Assembly (NCBI GenBank): GCA_029261165.1
Contig: JAJDBV010000005.1
Location: forward strand, 17,707 to 81,706
DNA: 64,000 nt
Source of the DNA: Nitrospirota bacterium
GTDB taxonomy: Bacteria > Nitrospirota > Nitrospiria > SBBL01 > JAADHI01
Direction: 5' to 3'
The notes under the pieces are model-generated. The model was not told the origin of the DNA, did not search any database, and saw only the letters and a program-made list of their open reading frames with translations. The translations under genes and the position numbers were made by a program. Of this stretch, positions 1 through 7,405 are shown one piece after another (position 1 is the first letter of the stretch; each line of letters begins with the position of its first letter).

Positions 1-752
1 CCTGCAACGCTCAGGGAGATAAGAACCAGAGAGGGGTTGGCGCGCCCCACCAATATTGCGGCCGGGGTTGTTGCAATTAAACTGCTCGGGAGAATAAAGG
101 TGAAGAATATTTTTCCCAGGCCGTGGTAGATCTCACGTGGGTAGCGTGCGGTATTGATGAAGTAATAGACCACGGTATTGAGTTCCTGTGATTTGACCAG
201 CCAGAAGACCAGGCTGTTGATGAGGAGGCAGAGGGCATAATAGATGACCAGTGAATTCACAAGCATTAAGAGATAAAAAGGAATACCGATCCAACTTGCA
301 TTGCTAAGATGTAAAAATCCGTAGACGACAAGTAGAAGTCCCATCAGGCCCTCTCCGAGGCTGTCCGTGAGGGAAACATGGCGGAAGGCCAGATGGGCGG
401 CTGGCGCGATGGGTGATGTGAGCATGACGTCGAAATTACCTGTGCGGACATAGTTTCCCAATTCTAGAAATCCTTTTCGAAAAGTGAGGTAGGCGAGCTC
501 CCGCACGATACCAACGCTCCCCACTAAGATCAAGGTCTGGTGAAAGGTCCAACCTCCAACGGTCTCGACGTTCCCATAAAGAATGGAAAAAAATAAGACA
601 TTCATCATCATGAAAAAAATATCCATGCCGACATTAATGGCAAAGTTTGCACGATAAATCATCTCATTCTTAAGGTTATGGCTTAAAAATGAGCGATAGA
701 GGGCGAAGTAACGGACAAATATTTTTGTCAATTTATTTACCAACAGCTTCAT
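1..752 (-). CDS. ABC-2 type transporter permease (partial, C-terminus beyond the window)
   Basis: The minus strand reads open from an ATG at 752 to the window edge, giving 250 visible residues that begin MKLLVNKLTKIFVRYF. Several hydrophobic segments and the motif LGNYVRTGNFDVMLTSPI look like the DUF990 branch of ABC-2 permeases, which form the membrane part of ATP-driven exporters. The start lies inside the end of the upstream permease (20-base overlap), so the two are translationally coupled and probably make a heterodimeric channel. The ATPase subunit is not visible and may lie left of position 1. The substrate is unknown. Confidence 0.8.
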   Translation of the reverse strand, partial: MKLLVNKLTKIFVRYFALYRSFLSHNLKNEMIYRANFAINVGMDIFFMMMNVLFFSILYGNVETVGGWTFHQTLILVGSVGIVRELAYLTFRKGFLELGNYVRTGNFDVMLTSPIAPAAHLAFRHVSLTDSLGEGLMGLLLVVYGFLHLSNASWIGIPFYLLMLVNSLVIYYALCLLINSLVFWLVKSQELNTVVYYFINTARYPREIYHGLGKIFFTFILPSSLIATTPAAILVGRANPSLVLISLSVA

Positions 753-1527
753 AGCGTGTAATCCCGCGCCGTAAGGCAAACTGGAGAAAAAAGTAGAGAA
801 AAACAATCCAGCCCATTGCGATCAGGAAGCCGGGAAGCGGATTTGCTTCCTTTTCCAAAAAAATCTGAATGGGAAAGAAGACGAGAAAACGGAAGGGCAA
901 GGCATTCGCGACCACTTGAAAGGATACTGGAAAAAGATCCAGAGGAAGAAGTGCCCCCGCGAGGAAAAAGATACAATATTGGAGCATGTATTTGAATGAA
1001 TTGACTTTCACGATCCAGAAAGCAAGGATGCCAATTGCAAAATCAAACTCGAAAGCAAGAAGGCCGCCCAGGATCATAGAAAAAATAAAATAAACAAGAG
1101 ACAATCCGCTGCTTGGAAACGAAACATGTGCGATCAGAAGAAAAGACAGGATGGCTCCAACCACCAGGATAATGAGTCCTTCAAAGAGTTTTCCGGAAAG
1201 GTTGATTGTAAACCAATAGTGGAGATAGTTGACAGGCTTCACCAGGAAATTTGAAAAAGACCCTTCTGAGATCTGATCGCTGATTTCCCAACTGATATAT
1301 GAGAGGACCATGCTGTTGATGATCAACTGAAGGATGTAGTAGGTAATCAGGTCAGAGAGGGTGTAACTTCCGAGACTCTGGTTGCTGAGATATATTGCGT
1401 TCCAAAGATAAAGAAGCACAGAGATATGAAGTAAATTCCCAAGAATAGAAATGAATGTCGGACCCCGGTATTGGAGTGCATTCTGCCAGTTGACTTGAAA
1501 GACCGTCCAGTATTTACGCATCCGCAC
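733..1527 (-). CDS. ABC-2 type transporter permease
   Basis: This 264-residue protein has about six hydrophobic segments and the family pattern SNFLVKPVNYLHYWF in its first half. It matches DUF990-type ABC-2 permeases, which pair with a second permease and a cytoplasmic ATPase to export polymers, lipids or drugs. It is the upstream member of a minus-strand pair and overlaps the next permease by 20 bases. A second in-frame ATG lies two codons inside (1521), so the exact start is uncertain. The substrate cannot be deduced. Confidence 0.8.
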   Translation of the reverse strand: MRMRKYWTVFQVNWQNALQYRGPTFISILGNLLHISVLLYLWNAIYLSNQSLGSYTLSDLITYYILQLIINSMVLSYISWEISDQISEGSFSNFLVKPVNYLHYWFTINLSGKLFEGLIILVVGAILSFLLIAHVSFPSSGLSLVYFIFSMILGGLLAFEFDFAIGILAFWIVKVNSFKYMLQYCIFFLAGALLPLDLFPVSFQVVANALPFRFLVFFPIQIFLEKEANPLPGFLIAMGWIVFLYFFLQFALRRGITRYEAVGK

Positions 1528-1540
1528 AGTATACCTTTGT

Positions 1541-1572
1541 AACGATTCGGCATGCCACTATTTTTATTCGAC
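1541..1572 (+). repeat. Partial end of a dispersed repeat (GTAAC...GCATGCC type)
   Basis: The bases GTAACGATTCGGCATGCC followed by ACTATTTTTATTC are nearly the reverse complement of 6595-6623, which is the end of a full-length repeat copy. Only the terminal third is present here. It lies just upstream of the ABC permease gene. Confidence 0.6.
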
Positions 1573-1864
1573 TCTCAATGAAAAAAACCTGTCTGCTTGT
1601 TTACTCCCTTTCCGGGCTTATTATGACTGATAAGACCAAAATCTGTCATCGATTGGGTAATCCTTTACATAGCTGACGTGTCGGAAACGCGATATCCGAG
1701 ATAAATAAGGGTCATTTTTCTAACAATATGGTGATCGTCCTAGGCATATTGAGGCATGCAAATTGCCTTATTACGGCAGAGCGCAGAAGGGGTTTGAAGA
1801 AACCCTCTCATTATCTCGTTTTCTGTGCGTGTTCGAAAAGGCGATCCTCGGAGAATCCGCGATC

Positions 1865-1980
1865 GCCGTTCATCCTTTGTTCAGAGCAAACCAGGGGAAA
1901 CCTTGGGACGCAGAGTGACGGAGCTAAAGGGGAAAAGGGTGAATGTCCTTTCCTTCATGCTTGCCGGGCCGCCAAGGGGA
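1865..1980 (+). promoter_or_regulatory. GEMM-I riboswitch aptamer, A20 (GEMM-Ib) variant
   Basis: The sequence matches the GEMM-I consensus in order. GCAAACC is at 1886-1892. A six-pair P1b stem (1891-1896 with 1901-1906, one G-U) is capped by a GAAA tetraloop at 1897-1900. GGGACGCA is at 1905-1912, CTAAAGG at 1924-1930 and TGCCGGG at 1962-1968. Aligned to the Vibrio Vc2 aptamer, positions A18-G19-G20-G21 read A-G-A-G (1883-1886), so the ligand-contacting G20 is an A at 1885. C44-G83 and C92 correspond to C1909, G1963 and C1972. An outer stem pairs 1874-1879 with 1973-1978. In the family, G20 recognises c-di-GMP, while A20 variants in Geobacter sense cyclic AMP-GMP. The ligand preference here is inferred. 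Confidence 0.92.
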
Positions 1981-2001
1981 AGCTCTTTGGCGGCTTTTTT
2001 T
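1968..2001 (+). terminator. Rho-independent terminator overlapping the riboswitch 3' end
   Basis: GCCGCCAA (1968-1975) pairs with TTGGCGGC (1987-1994) and is followed by seven T (1995-2001). The 5' arm is also the 3' part of the aptamer: it contains C92 and the outer stem strand 1973-1978. The folded ligand-bound aptamer and the terminator therefore exclude each other, which predicts an ON switch in which the ligand allows read-through into the haem lipoprotein gene. Confidence 0.9.
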
Positions 2002-2052
2002 GTTTTGTGCCGATGAAAAGAGGGTATCTCAATTTTGTATGGGGGGGGGGAC

Positions 2053-4479
2053 ATGCAAAAAAAAATAAGATATTTCGTGATGAGATCTGGTGGTTTATTG
2101 ATCGTATTTTCGTCGTTCATCTTTTTGTCGTGTACAAATTCATCGAATTCAGATCCTGTTGCTCAGGACGATCTTCCCGGGATTGTCTTTGTAAAGCGTT
2201 CGGTCGATTCTCTGGGTGATCCTCTGGATCCTGTTGAATTTACCTCCGGGGGGGATCTCCATACCCTGGTTCCCGGAACCCCTTCAGGAAACCTTCAGAA
2301 TCTGACGACAGACCTCACCAATGGTGTTGGGGATGTTTCGGACCCTGAAGTCTTCCCGCAGACCGGTCAGGATTCATTCCGCCTTGTTTTTTCCTTGAAG
2401 CGCAACAGTACAGACAATTGGCACCTATATGAGGTGGTTGTCAATAAAGACGGAACCCGGGCCGCACCCCCGGAGCAACTCACCTGTGGGCTTTCCAACG
2501 AGGTGGAACCAGCCTATCTCCCGGATGGAAGGATCGTCTTCACCTCTGACCGACCAGGGCACCTTGATGAGTATGAACGGAGAAAATCCCATGTTCTTCA
2601 TATCCTGGACAGGAGTAAGGCAACCCTCCCGTCACAGCCCACTTGTGGCGATGCTGGCGAGATCGTTCAGATTTCCTTCAACCAGAGTCATGACCGAAAC
2701 CCTGTTGTCCTCAAGGATGGAACGATTCTCTTCAGCCGTTGGGAGCACCTTGGCCGAGTCAATAAGTTCACCCTTTTCTCAGTGGAGCCGGATGGAACGG
2801 ATCTTTTTGTCAAATATGGCTCACACTCGGGCGTCAATAGCTTTCTGAGTGCCCGTGAGTTATCCGATGGCCGATTGGTCTCCACGATGATGCCACTCAC
2901 GGGGACCTTTGAAGGGGGTGCCGTTGGTGTGCTCGACGTGGTCAATGAGGCCGACAATGCTCAGACAGCTTCACAGCAACTCACCAAACCACAGGTCATT
3001 CCCACGGGACGAACCCCCTCAGATTTCGGACGCTATTTCAGCACCTATCAGGTGCCGGATGGTTCGGATCGCTACTTGGTTTCCTATGCCACCGGGGCTG
3101 TCGTGCGTGACAGCATGATGAACCTCGTGGAAGAACCGTCCTATGGGCTCTGGATGCTCAATAATCGTGACGGAACCCTAAAGCCGATCAAGCTCCCGTC
3201 TGCGGGGACAAGAGAGGTCTACCTGGAGCCCATTCCGCTGATGGCGACCCCCGCAAATTTAATCCCCACGATGAAGACCCAGAAGACCGCGAACCGCAGC
3301 GCGATGGTACAGACGGGGGTCCTGGCGGCGGCCAGTGTCTACGACTCCGAGGCAAACCGGGCGCTCTCCGATGCCGTACTTGGGGTGACCATTCCGAGAG
3401 ATATTTCCGGGAACATCGACTTCAACGCACTGGTTGCGGATCCAGCGCTCCAAGTGGTCAAGGAGGTGCGGGTGATCGAAGCGGTTCCCAGCGATCCGGG
3501 CATTGGGAGAGAGGATATTGGCGCGACCCAGTTTGAACGGCAGAAAATCCTCGGCTATGCCCCCGTGGAGGCAGATGGTTCCTTCCGGATCACGGTTCCG
3601 GCAGATCGGGCGATTACATTGAATGTGGTCGATTCAAAAAGGCGTTCTTTCAAGGTGAAAGAAAACTGGCTGCAAGTGCGCCCTGGAGAGAACAAGACCT
3701 GTAATGGGTGCCACTCACCGAGGCGGGGAATGCCTCAACGTCTCGCAGCCGAGTCTATCGCGTTGAACAGAGCCGAATCGGCTCTGGCACCTCCGGCAAT
3801 TCCGGTTATTGACTACACGGACCATGTGCAGACGATCTTTACAGCCAAATGTGTTTCCTGCCACTCGGTTGCAAATATCAATGGGCCGGATGGCGGGCTG
3901 GAATTGGTTGGAGACCAGTCCGGCGCCGGATTCCCGCTTTCATATGATCAGCTTCTTGAGGGTTCAAACGGGTCCGACCTCGTGTCGCCGGGGGAATCCC
4001 GTCAAAGTCATCTCATCGAGCGGGTTTTTGGAGAGGAGTTAAGGGCCGGCGACACGCTTCCAGTCTCTGATCCTGCCAATCATGCGATGCTCCTTACAGA
4101 TCCGGAGAAGGAAATCCTGGTGGAATGGATCGACATGGGCGCCCAGTTTACCAACAAACAGGTCATTGCCAATACGGGGAGAAAGAATCTTGATCAGGTG
4201 GTTTTTCAAACGGCCATTCAAGCGATTCTTCAACAGCGCTGTGCGGGATGCCACGTCGCGGGGGGCGGGAGCAACTTTGTCTTGACCGGAAGCCTTGAGG
4301 GGGATCTGAATGCAACCGCATCCCGAACCAATGTCAGCGACCCGGCCAACAGCATCCTCCTTTTAAAGGCAATCGGAACGATTCCGATGCGCGTGAATGG
4401 GCTGCCGGTAACTCCTCCGTTGCTCTTGTCAGATCCGGATTACACGACGATTCTTAATTGGATCTCGGCAGCAAACTAG
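2053..4479 (+). CDS. Tri-haem c-type cytochrome lipoprotein with HzsA-like region
   Basis: This 808-residue protein begins with a lipoprotein signal ending FLSC. The N-terminal half contains Asp/Gly-rich beta-propeller-like repeats such as PAYLPDGRIVFTSDRPG. The C-terminal third has three haem motifs: CNGCH (about 550), CVSCH (600) and CAGCH (730). Each is followed by the PDPxxxxLxxWI-like pattern typical of cytochrome modules in HzsA-like proteins. The likely role is electron transfer at the periplasmic or outer-membrane face; its partner is unknown. I chose the ATG at 2053 because it follows a G-run ribosome binding site at 2041-2050 and gives a clean signal peptide; an upstream in-frame ATG at 2035 lacks both. 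The gene lies directly behind the GEMM-I riboswitch and heads an operon. Confidence 0.85.
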   Translation: MQKKIRYFVMRSGGLLIVFSSFIFLSCTNSSNSDPVAQDDLPGIVFVKRSVDSLGDPLDPVEFTSGGDLHTLVPGTPSGNLQNLTTDLTNGVGDVSDPEVFPQTGQDSFRLVFSLKRNSTDNWHLYEVVVNKDGTRAAPPEQLTCGLSNEVEPAYLPDGRIVFTSDRPGHLDEYERRKSHVLHILDRSKATLPSQPTCGDAGEIVQISFNQSHDRNPVVLKDGTILFSRWEHLGRVNKFTLFSVEPDGTDLFVKYGSHSGVNSFLSARELSDGRLVSTMMPLTGTFEGGAVGVLDVVNEADNAQTASQQLTKPQVIPTGRTPSDFGRYFSTYQVPDGSDRYLVSYATGAVVRDSMMNLVEEPSYGLWMLNNRDGTLKPIKLPSAGTREVYLEPIPLMATPANLIPTMKTQKTANRSAMVQTGVLAAASVYDSEANRALSDAVLGVTIPRDISGNIDFNALVADPALQVVKEVRVIEAVPSDPGIGREDIGATQFERQKILGYAPVEADGSFRITVPADRAITLNVVDSKRRSFKVKENWLQVRPGENKTCNGCHSPRRGMPQRLAAESIALNRAESALAPPAIPVIDYTDHVQTIFTAKCVSCHSVANINGPDGGLELVGDQSGAGFPLSYDQLLEGSNGSDLVSPGESRQSHLIERVFGEELRAGDTLPVSDPANHAMLLTDPEKEILVEWIDMGAQFTNKQVIANTGRKNLDQVVFQTAIQAILQQRCAGCHVAGGGSNFVLTGSLEGDLNATASRTNVSDPANSILLLKAIGTIPMRVNGLPVTPPLLLSDPDYTTILNWISAAN

Positions 4480-4523
4480 TGAAAATGGGCTCGATTAAGG
4501 GGATCAACAATCAGGTGGTAAAA

Positions 4524-5018
4524 ATGGTTCTCGGGATGAGAGGGGTCGCGATTTGTCCTTTTCCGGTGAGGAGGATTTGTGGCGGCCTCTTGGTGGGTTT
4601 TTTCCTTTTATTTAGTGGGGGATGCGGCCATGTTGAACCGGGAGAGGAAGGAGTCGCAGGAGGATTGGACCATACAACCTTCAAAAATACGATACAGCCG
4701 ATTCTGGACAACAGAGGCTGTTCTCAGAATGGGTGTCACTTTCGGGATAAAGTGAATCCCAATATCGGAGGACCGGGAGGAAGTTTTCGTCTCTTTATCT
4801 GCACAGGGAGCGATCCCTGCACACCTGGGGAGCTTCTGGCAAACCACGACTCCTCTGCGGGGATGAGCGATATCGTTAATCCGCCAAACAGCAAGCTTCT
4901 CACCAAGCCCCTGGCACTTCAGGGAGGCGGGGTGCAGCATTTGGGGGGAGAAATATTTTCAAGTACAACAGATCCGGATTATTTGACGGTGTTAAGTTGG
5001 ATACAGAGTCCGCTCTAG
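4524..5018 (+). CDS. Small haem-motif lipoprotein with a CX4CH site
   Basis: This 164-residue protein has a lipoprotein signal ending FSGGC. The module resembles the C-terminal cytochrome repeats of the preceding gene: TFKNTIQPIL, a haem-like CSQNGCH at about 66-72, then a closing DPDYLTVLSWI. The haem motif has four residues between the cysteines instead of two. Start choice: AGGTGG at 4513-4518 is correctly spaced from the ATG at 4524, whereas upstream in-frame ATGs lack a good site. It follows the tri-haem gene closely and should share its riboswitch control. Confidence 0.7.
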   Translation: MVLGMRGVAICPFPVRRICGGLLVGFFLLFSGGCGHVEPGEEGVAGGLDHTTFKNTIQPILDNRGCSQNGCHFRDKVNPNIGGPGGSFRLFICTGSDPCTPGELLANHDSSAGMSDIVNPPNSKLLTKPLALQGGGVQHLGGEIFSSTTDPDYLTVLSWIQSPL

Positions 5019-5791
5019 GCTTATTGCCCCATAACGCAGGTTTCCGATCGGTATTTCTATTTCATTTGATAGGATTTCTGCTGATCGGGTTCCTGGCCTC
5101 GGCGACACCCGCATTCGGCGAGGAGGAAGTCGTTCAGGTTGTTGAACCCTTCCTGGAGATCCATACCGGGCCGGGGATGAGCTATCCGGTCTTCTACATT
5201 GGGGAGAAGGGGGAAGAGGTCCTTCTTCTGAAACGCCGAACAGATTGGTACAAGGTTCGCCTCCGTAATGGAAAAGAGGGTTGGGTCCATCGTCTCAAGA
5301 TCGATCTTACCCTTCGGGCCTCTGGGTTCCGGAAAGGCTGGGCCGAAAGGATCTATGACAAATATATTTCGAGGCGGCTCATGATGGGATGGGGAGGAGG
5401 AACCTTCGGTGGTGACCCCATTCTCACACTCAGAGCGACTTATTCCTTTACAGAGGTCCTGGCGTTGGAGGGAGGGGTCGGTTTGGCGACGGGTGATCTG
5501 GGAGGTACTGAACTCTATCAGGGTGGCCTGGTGTTCATCCCCTGGAGCGGCCCCTGGTTTTCTCTCCATGGAACAATTGGCGGAGGACGGGTTCAGGCCT
5601 CTCCCACCCCTCTTCTGATCAAAGCAACAAGTAAAGGTTTCTCGACCGCTTATGGCGGGATTGGTTTTTCCGCCCCGCTTTTTAGACGGCTGTTCTTACG
5701 CGGTGATTTTCGTAATTTTTCACTGTTTGTAAACCCCAAGCGCACCAGGGAGATTCAAGAATATACGCTGGGACTCTCTTTTGGATTTTAA
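4997..5791 (+). CDS. SH3-domain protein with a C-terminal outer-membrane barrel
   Basis: The 264 residues hold a hydrophobic signal (about 20-42, ending SATPAFG). A bacterial SH3 domain follows (about 46-105; FLEIHTGPGMSYPVF and GWVHRLKI). The rest is Gly-rich beta strands ending in F (LGLSFGF), as in outer-membrane barrels. SH3 domains of this type usually bind peptidoglycan or protein partners. The start overlaps the end of the preceding haem lipoprotein by 22 bases, so it is part of the same operon. It may tether a barrel to the wall; no specific function can be assigned. Confidence 0.7.
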   Translation: MDTESALGLLPHNAGFRSVFLFHLIGFLLIGFLASATPAFGEEEVVQVVEPFLEIHTGPGMSYPVFYIGEKGEEVLLLKRRTDWYKVRLRNGKEGWVHRLKIDLTLRASGFRKGWAERIYDKYISRRLMMGWGGGTFGGDPILTLRATYSFTEVLALEGGVGLATGDLGGTELYQGGLVFIPWSGPWFSLHGTIGGGRVQASPTPLLIKATSKGFSTAYGGIGFSAPLFRRLFLRGDFRNFSLFVNPKRTREIQEYTLGLSFGF

Positions 5792-5804
5792 GGGAAAAGC
5801 ACTT

Positions 5805-6476
5805 ATGTCTGGAAAAATATCAATTACACGACGGATCTCCAAGGCACTGGTCATTGGAATTATTTTCGGATTAATTTTTTCGCAAGGGGCGATTGCGGCC
5901 GCACAGAGTGGTGAATTTCTTCGGGGAGAAGACCCCTTGATCTCACCCCCAACAGAGGAGAGGGTTATCAAAGAAGCCGGAATCGATGCGGAATACATAG
6001 AGGTCAGCGCATTTTATGGATTGTACGCTCTGGATGGGTTTGCATCCTCGCCCGTCAGCGGTGCGAGGCTTGCCCTTCATTTAACAGAGGATATCTTTTT
6101 TGAAGGGAGCTACGGCATGACAGAGGCCGACCAGGAGGTCTTTGAGCGTTTGACCGCCCGGTTACTTCTTACCGATACAGAGATCATCTACTGGAATGTC
6201 AATGTGGCTTATAACCTCTTTCCCGGGCAGATTTTTCTAAGCCGTAAAAAGACGATTAATTCCACAATCTTTCTGATCGGGGGTTTGGGGCAAACGCAAG
6301 TCGATAACCGGGATCATTTCACAAGCAATTTTGGGATTGGATATCGGGCTTTTATCACAGACTGGCTTGATGCGCGGATCCAGTACACCGTCCATTCTTT
6401 TGAGACAGATCTGACCGGGGTGAAGGAGCGAATATACAACCTGGAGGGTACGGTTGGTCTTGCGATATTTTTCTAA
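5805..6476 (+). CDS. Outer-membrane beta-barrel protein (TIGR04565-like)
   Basis: A 223-residue protein with a Sec signal (IIFGLIFSQGAIAAAQ) and a barrel built of alternating strands, ending in FF. It resembles the outer membrane beta-barrel domain family often found beside TPR lipoproteins and Agl/Glt-type genes in deltaproteobacteria. I prefer the ATG at 5805, which gives a normal signal peptide, over the ATG at 5781 that overlaps the previous gene. It could be the barrel component of the envelope machine encoded at 9.5-18.6 kb, by analogy with GltA/GltB; this is inference. Confidence 0.7.
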   Translation: MSGKISITRRISKALVIGIIFGLIFSQGAIAAAQSGEFLRGEDPLISPPTEERVIKEAGIDAEYIEVSAFYGLYALDGFASSPVSGARLALHLTEDIFFEGSYGMTEADQEVFERLTARLLLTDTEIIYWNVNVAYNLFPGQIFLSRKKTINSTIFLIGGLGQTQVDNRDHFTSNFGIGYRAFITDWLDARIQYTVHSFETDLTGVKERIYNLEGTVGLAIFF

Positions 6477-6483
6477 GAGGAAA

Positions 6484-6623
6484 TAACCACTCAGCATGCC
6501 CCTCTTTTCCTCCATGGCGGCGTTGATGTGGTGCTCGAATCCTCGCGTAGTGAAACCTACGCTGTGGTTCTGCGTTCCTCACGCCTTGCCCTGAATAAAA
6601 ATAGTGGCATGCTGAGTGCTTAC
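6484..6623 (-). repeat. Full copy of a ~140-bp dispersed repeat
   Basis: The ends are inverted (ACTCAGCATGCC near 6489 and GGCATGCTGAGT near 6607). The interior contains a hairpin around 6546-6561 (GCGTAG...CTACGC). The reverse complement aligns along its length with 47535-47672. It fills the gap between the barrel gene and the TlpA gene and encodes nothing convincing. Confidence 0.75.
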
Positions 6624-6642
6624 AAATTAAAAAGGACAGGAT

Positions 6643-7167
6643 ATGAGAAAGAACAGATTAAAAAGAGAGAGAAGGGTTTGGCTGGCCATTTTTTTGTTGA
6701 GCCTATCCCTTGCTGGGAACATAGATCATGCTGAAGGAGGAAGCAAGCCTCAGCATGCAGCAGACTTTACAGCAAAGAGCCTTTCCGGAGAGAACATTAA
6801 GCTGAGCGAGTTACGGGGGAAGGTGGTCCTCGTCAATTTTTGGGCAACCTGGTGTACCCCGTGCAAGAAGGAGCTTCCTTATTTTAACCGCCTGTATGCG
6901 AAGTATAAAAACGTGGGGCTCAAGGTCCTGGGTGTCAATCTCGACAAGGTCCGTTCCAAGGCCGTGAGGATGAGCAGTGCGATGGGTCTCTCCTTTCCGG
7001 TCCTGCTTGATCCGGCTGGAAGGGTCTCAGGTCTTTACAGGATCAGGAGCATGCCAACCACCTATGTCGTGGCCAAGGACGGGACGGTTCGTCATATCCA
7101 CTGGGGCTTTGGGCCGGATGAGCCAGCCCGGTATGAAGCAGAGATTCGAAATCTTCTTAAAGAGTAG
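6643..7167 (+). CDS. TlpA-like thioredoxin-fold protein
   Basis: A 174-residue protein with an N-terminal signal or anchor (LAIFLLSLSLAG) and a thioredoxin fold. The redox motif WCTPC is at 70-74, after VVLVNFWAT, and a cis-Pro segment SMPTTYVV lies near the C-terminus. TlpA/ResA-type proteins reduce disulfides in the periplasm, for example in apocytochromes before haem attachment or in copper sites. It heads the DUF4266-DUF3570-ApbE cassette. The cassette context suggests it keeps a cassette cysteine, perhaps the DUF4266 tail, reduced; this is inference. Confidence 0.88.
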   Translation: MRKNRLKRERRVWLAIFLLSLSLAGNIDHAEGGSKPQHAADFTAKSLSGENIKLSELRGKVVLVNFWATWCTPCKKELPYFNRLYAKYKNVGLKVLGVNLDKVRSKAVRMSSAMGLSFPVLLDPAGRVSGLYRIRSMPTTYVVAKDGTVRHIHWGFGPDEPARYEAEIRNLLKE

Positions 7168-7174
7168 CGTGTAA

Positions 7175-7405
7175 ATGAAGAATAGAAGCAGAATATTTGT
7201 CTTAATGATTACTTGTTTCATCGTCCTCGGAGGATTGACAGGATGTGCCGGCGTGAGGCCCTGGGAGCGTGAGATCATGGCCGATGAAACGATGAATTTT
7301 GACGCGGACCCTTTAGAGGAAGGCTGGCACCTTCATATCCAGGAGGTGAGGGAAGGAGCCCGGGGAGGGTACAGCGGGTCCGGGGGAGGATGTGGTTGTC
7401 GGTGA
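7175..7405 (+). CDS. DUF4266 small lipoprotein with Gly-Cys tail
   Basis: A 76-residue lipoprotein (signal ending LTGCAG) followed by the family signature VRPWERE, then DPLEEGWHLHIQ, and a Gly-rich tail SGSGGGCGCR. This is the DUF4266 family, consistently found with a TlpA-like protein, DUF3570 and ApbE. The function is unknown. The two C-terminal cysteines are striking and could bind a metal or a cofactor. The ATG is eight bases after the TlpA stop, and the TGA overlaps the next ATG. Confidence 0.85.
   Translation: MKNRSRIFVLMITCFIVLGGLTGCAGVRPWEREIMADETMNFDADPLEEGWHLHIQEVREGARGGYSGSGGGCGCR

Noticed and set aside
1728-2219. Open frame of 163 codons on the plus strand
   Set aside because: It runs through the riboswitch and terminator and overlaps the haem lipoprotein in another frame; no domain is visible.
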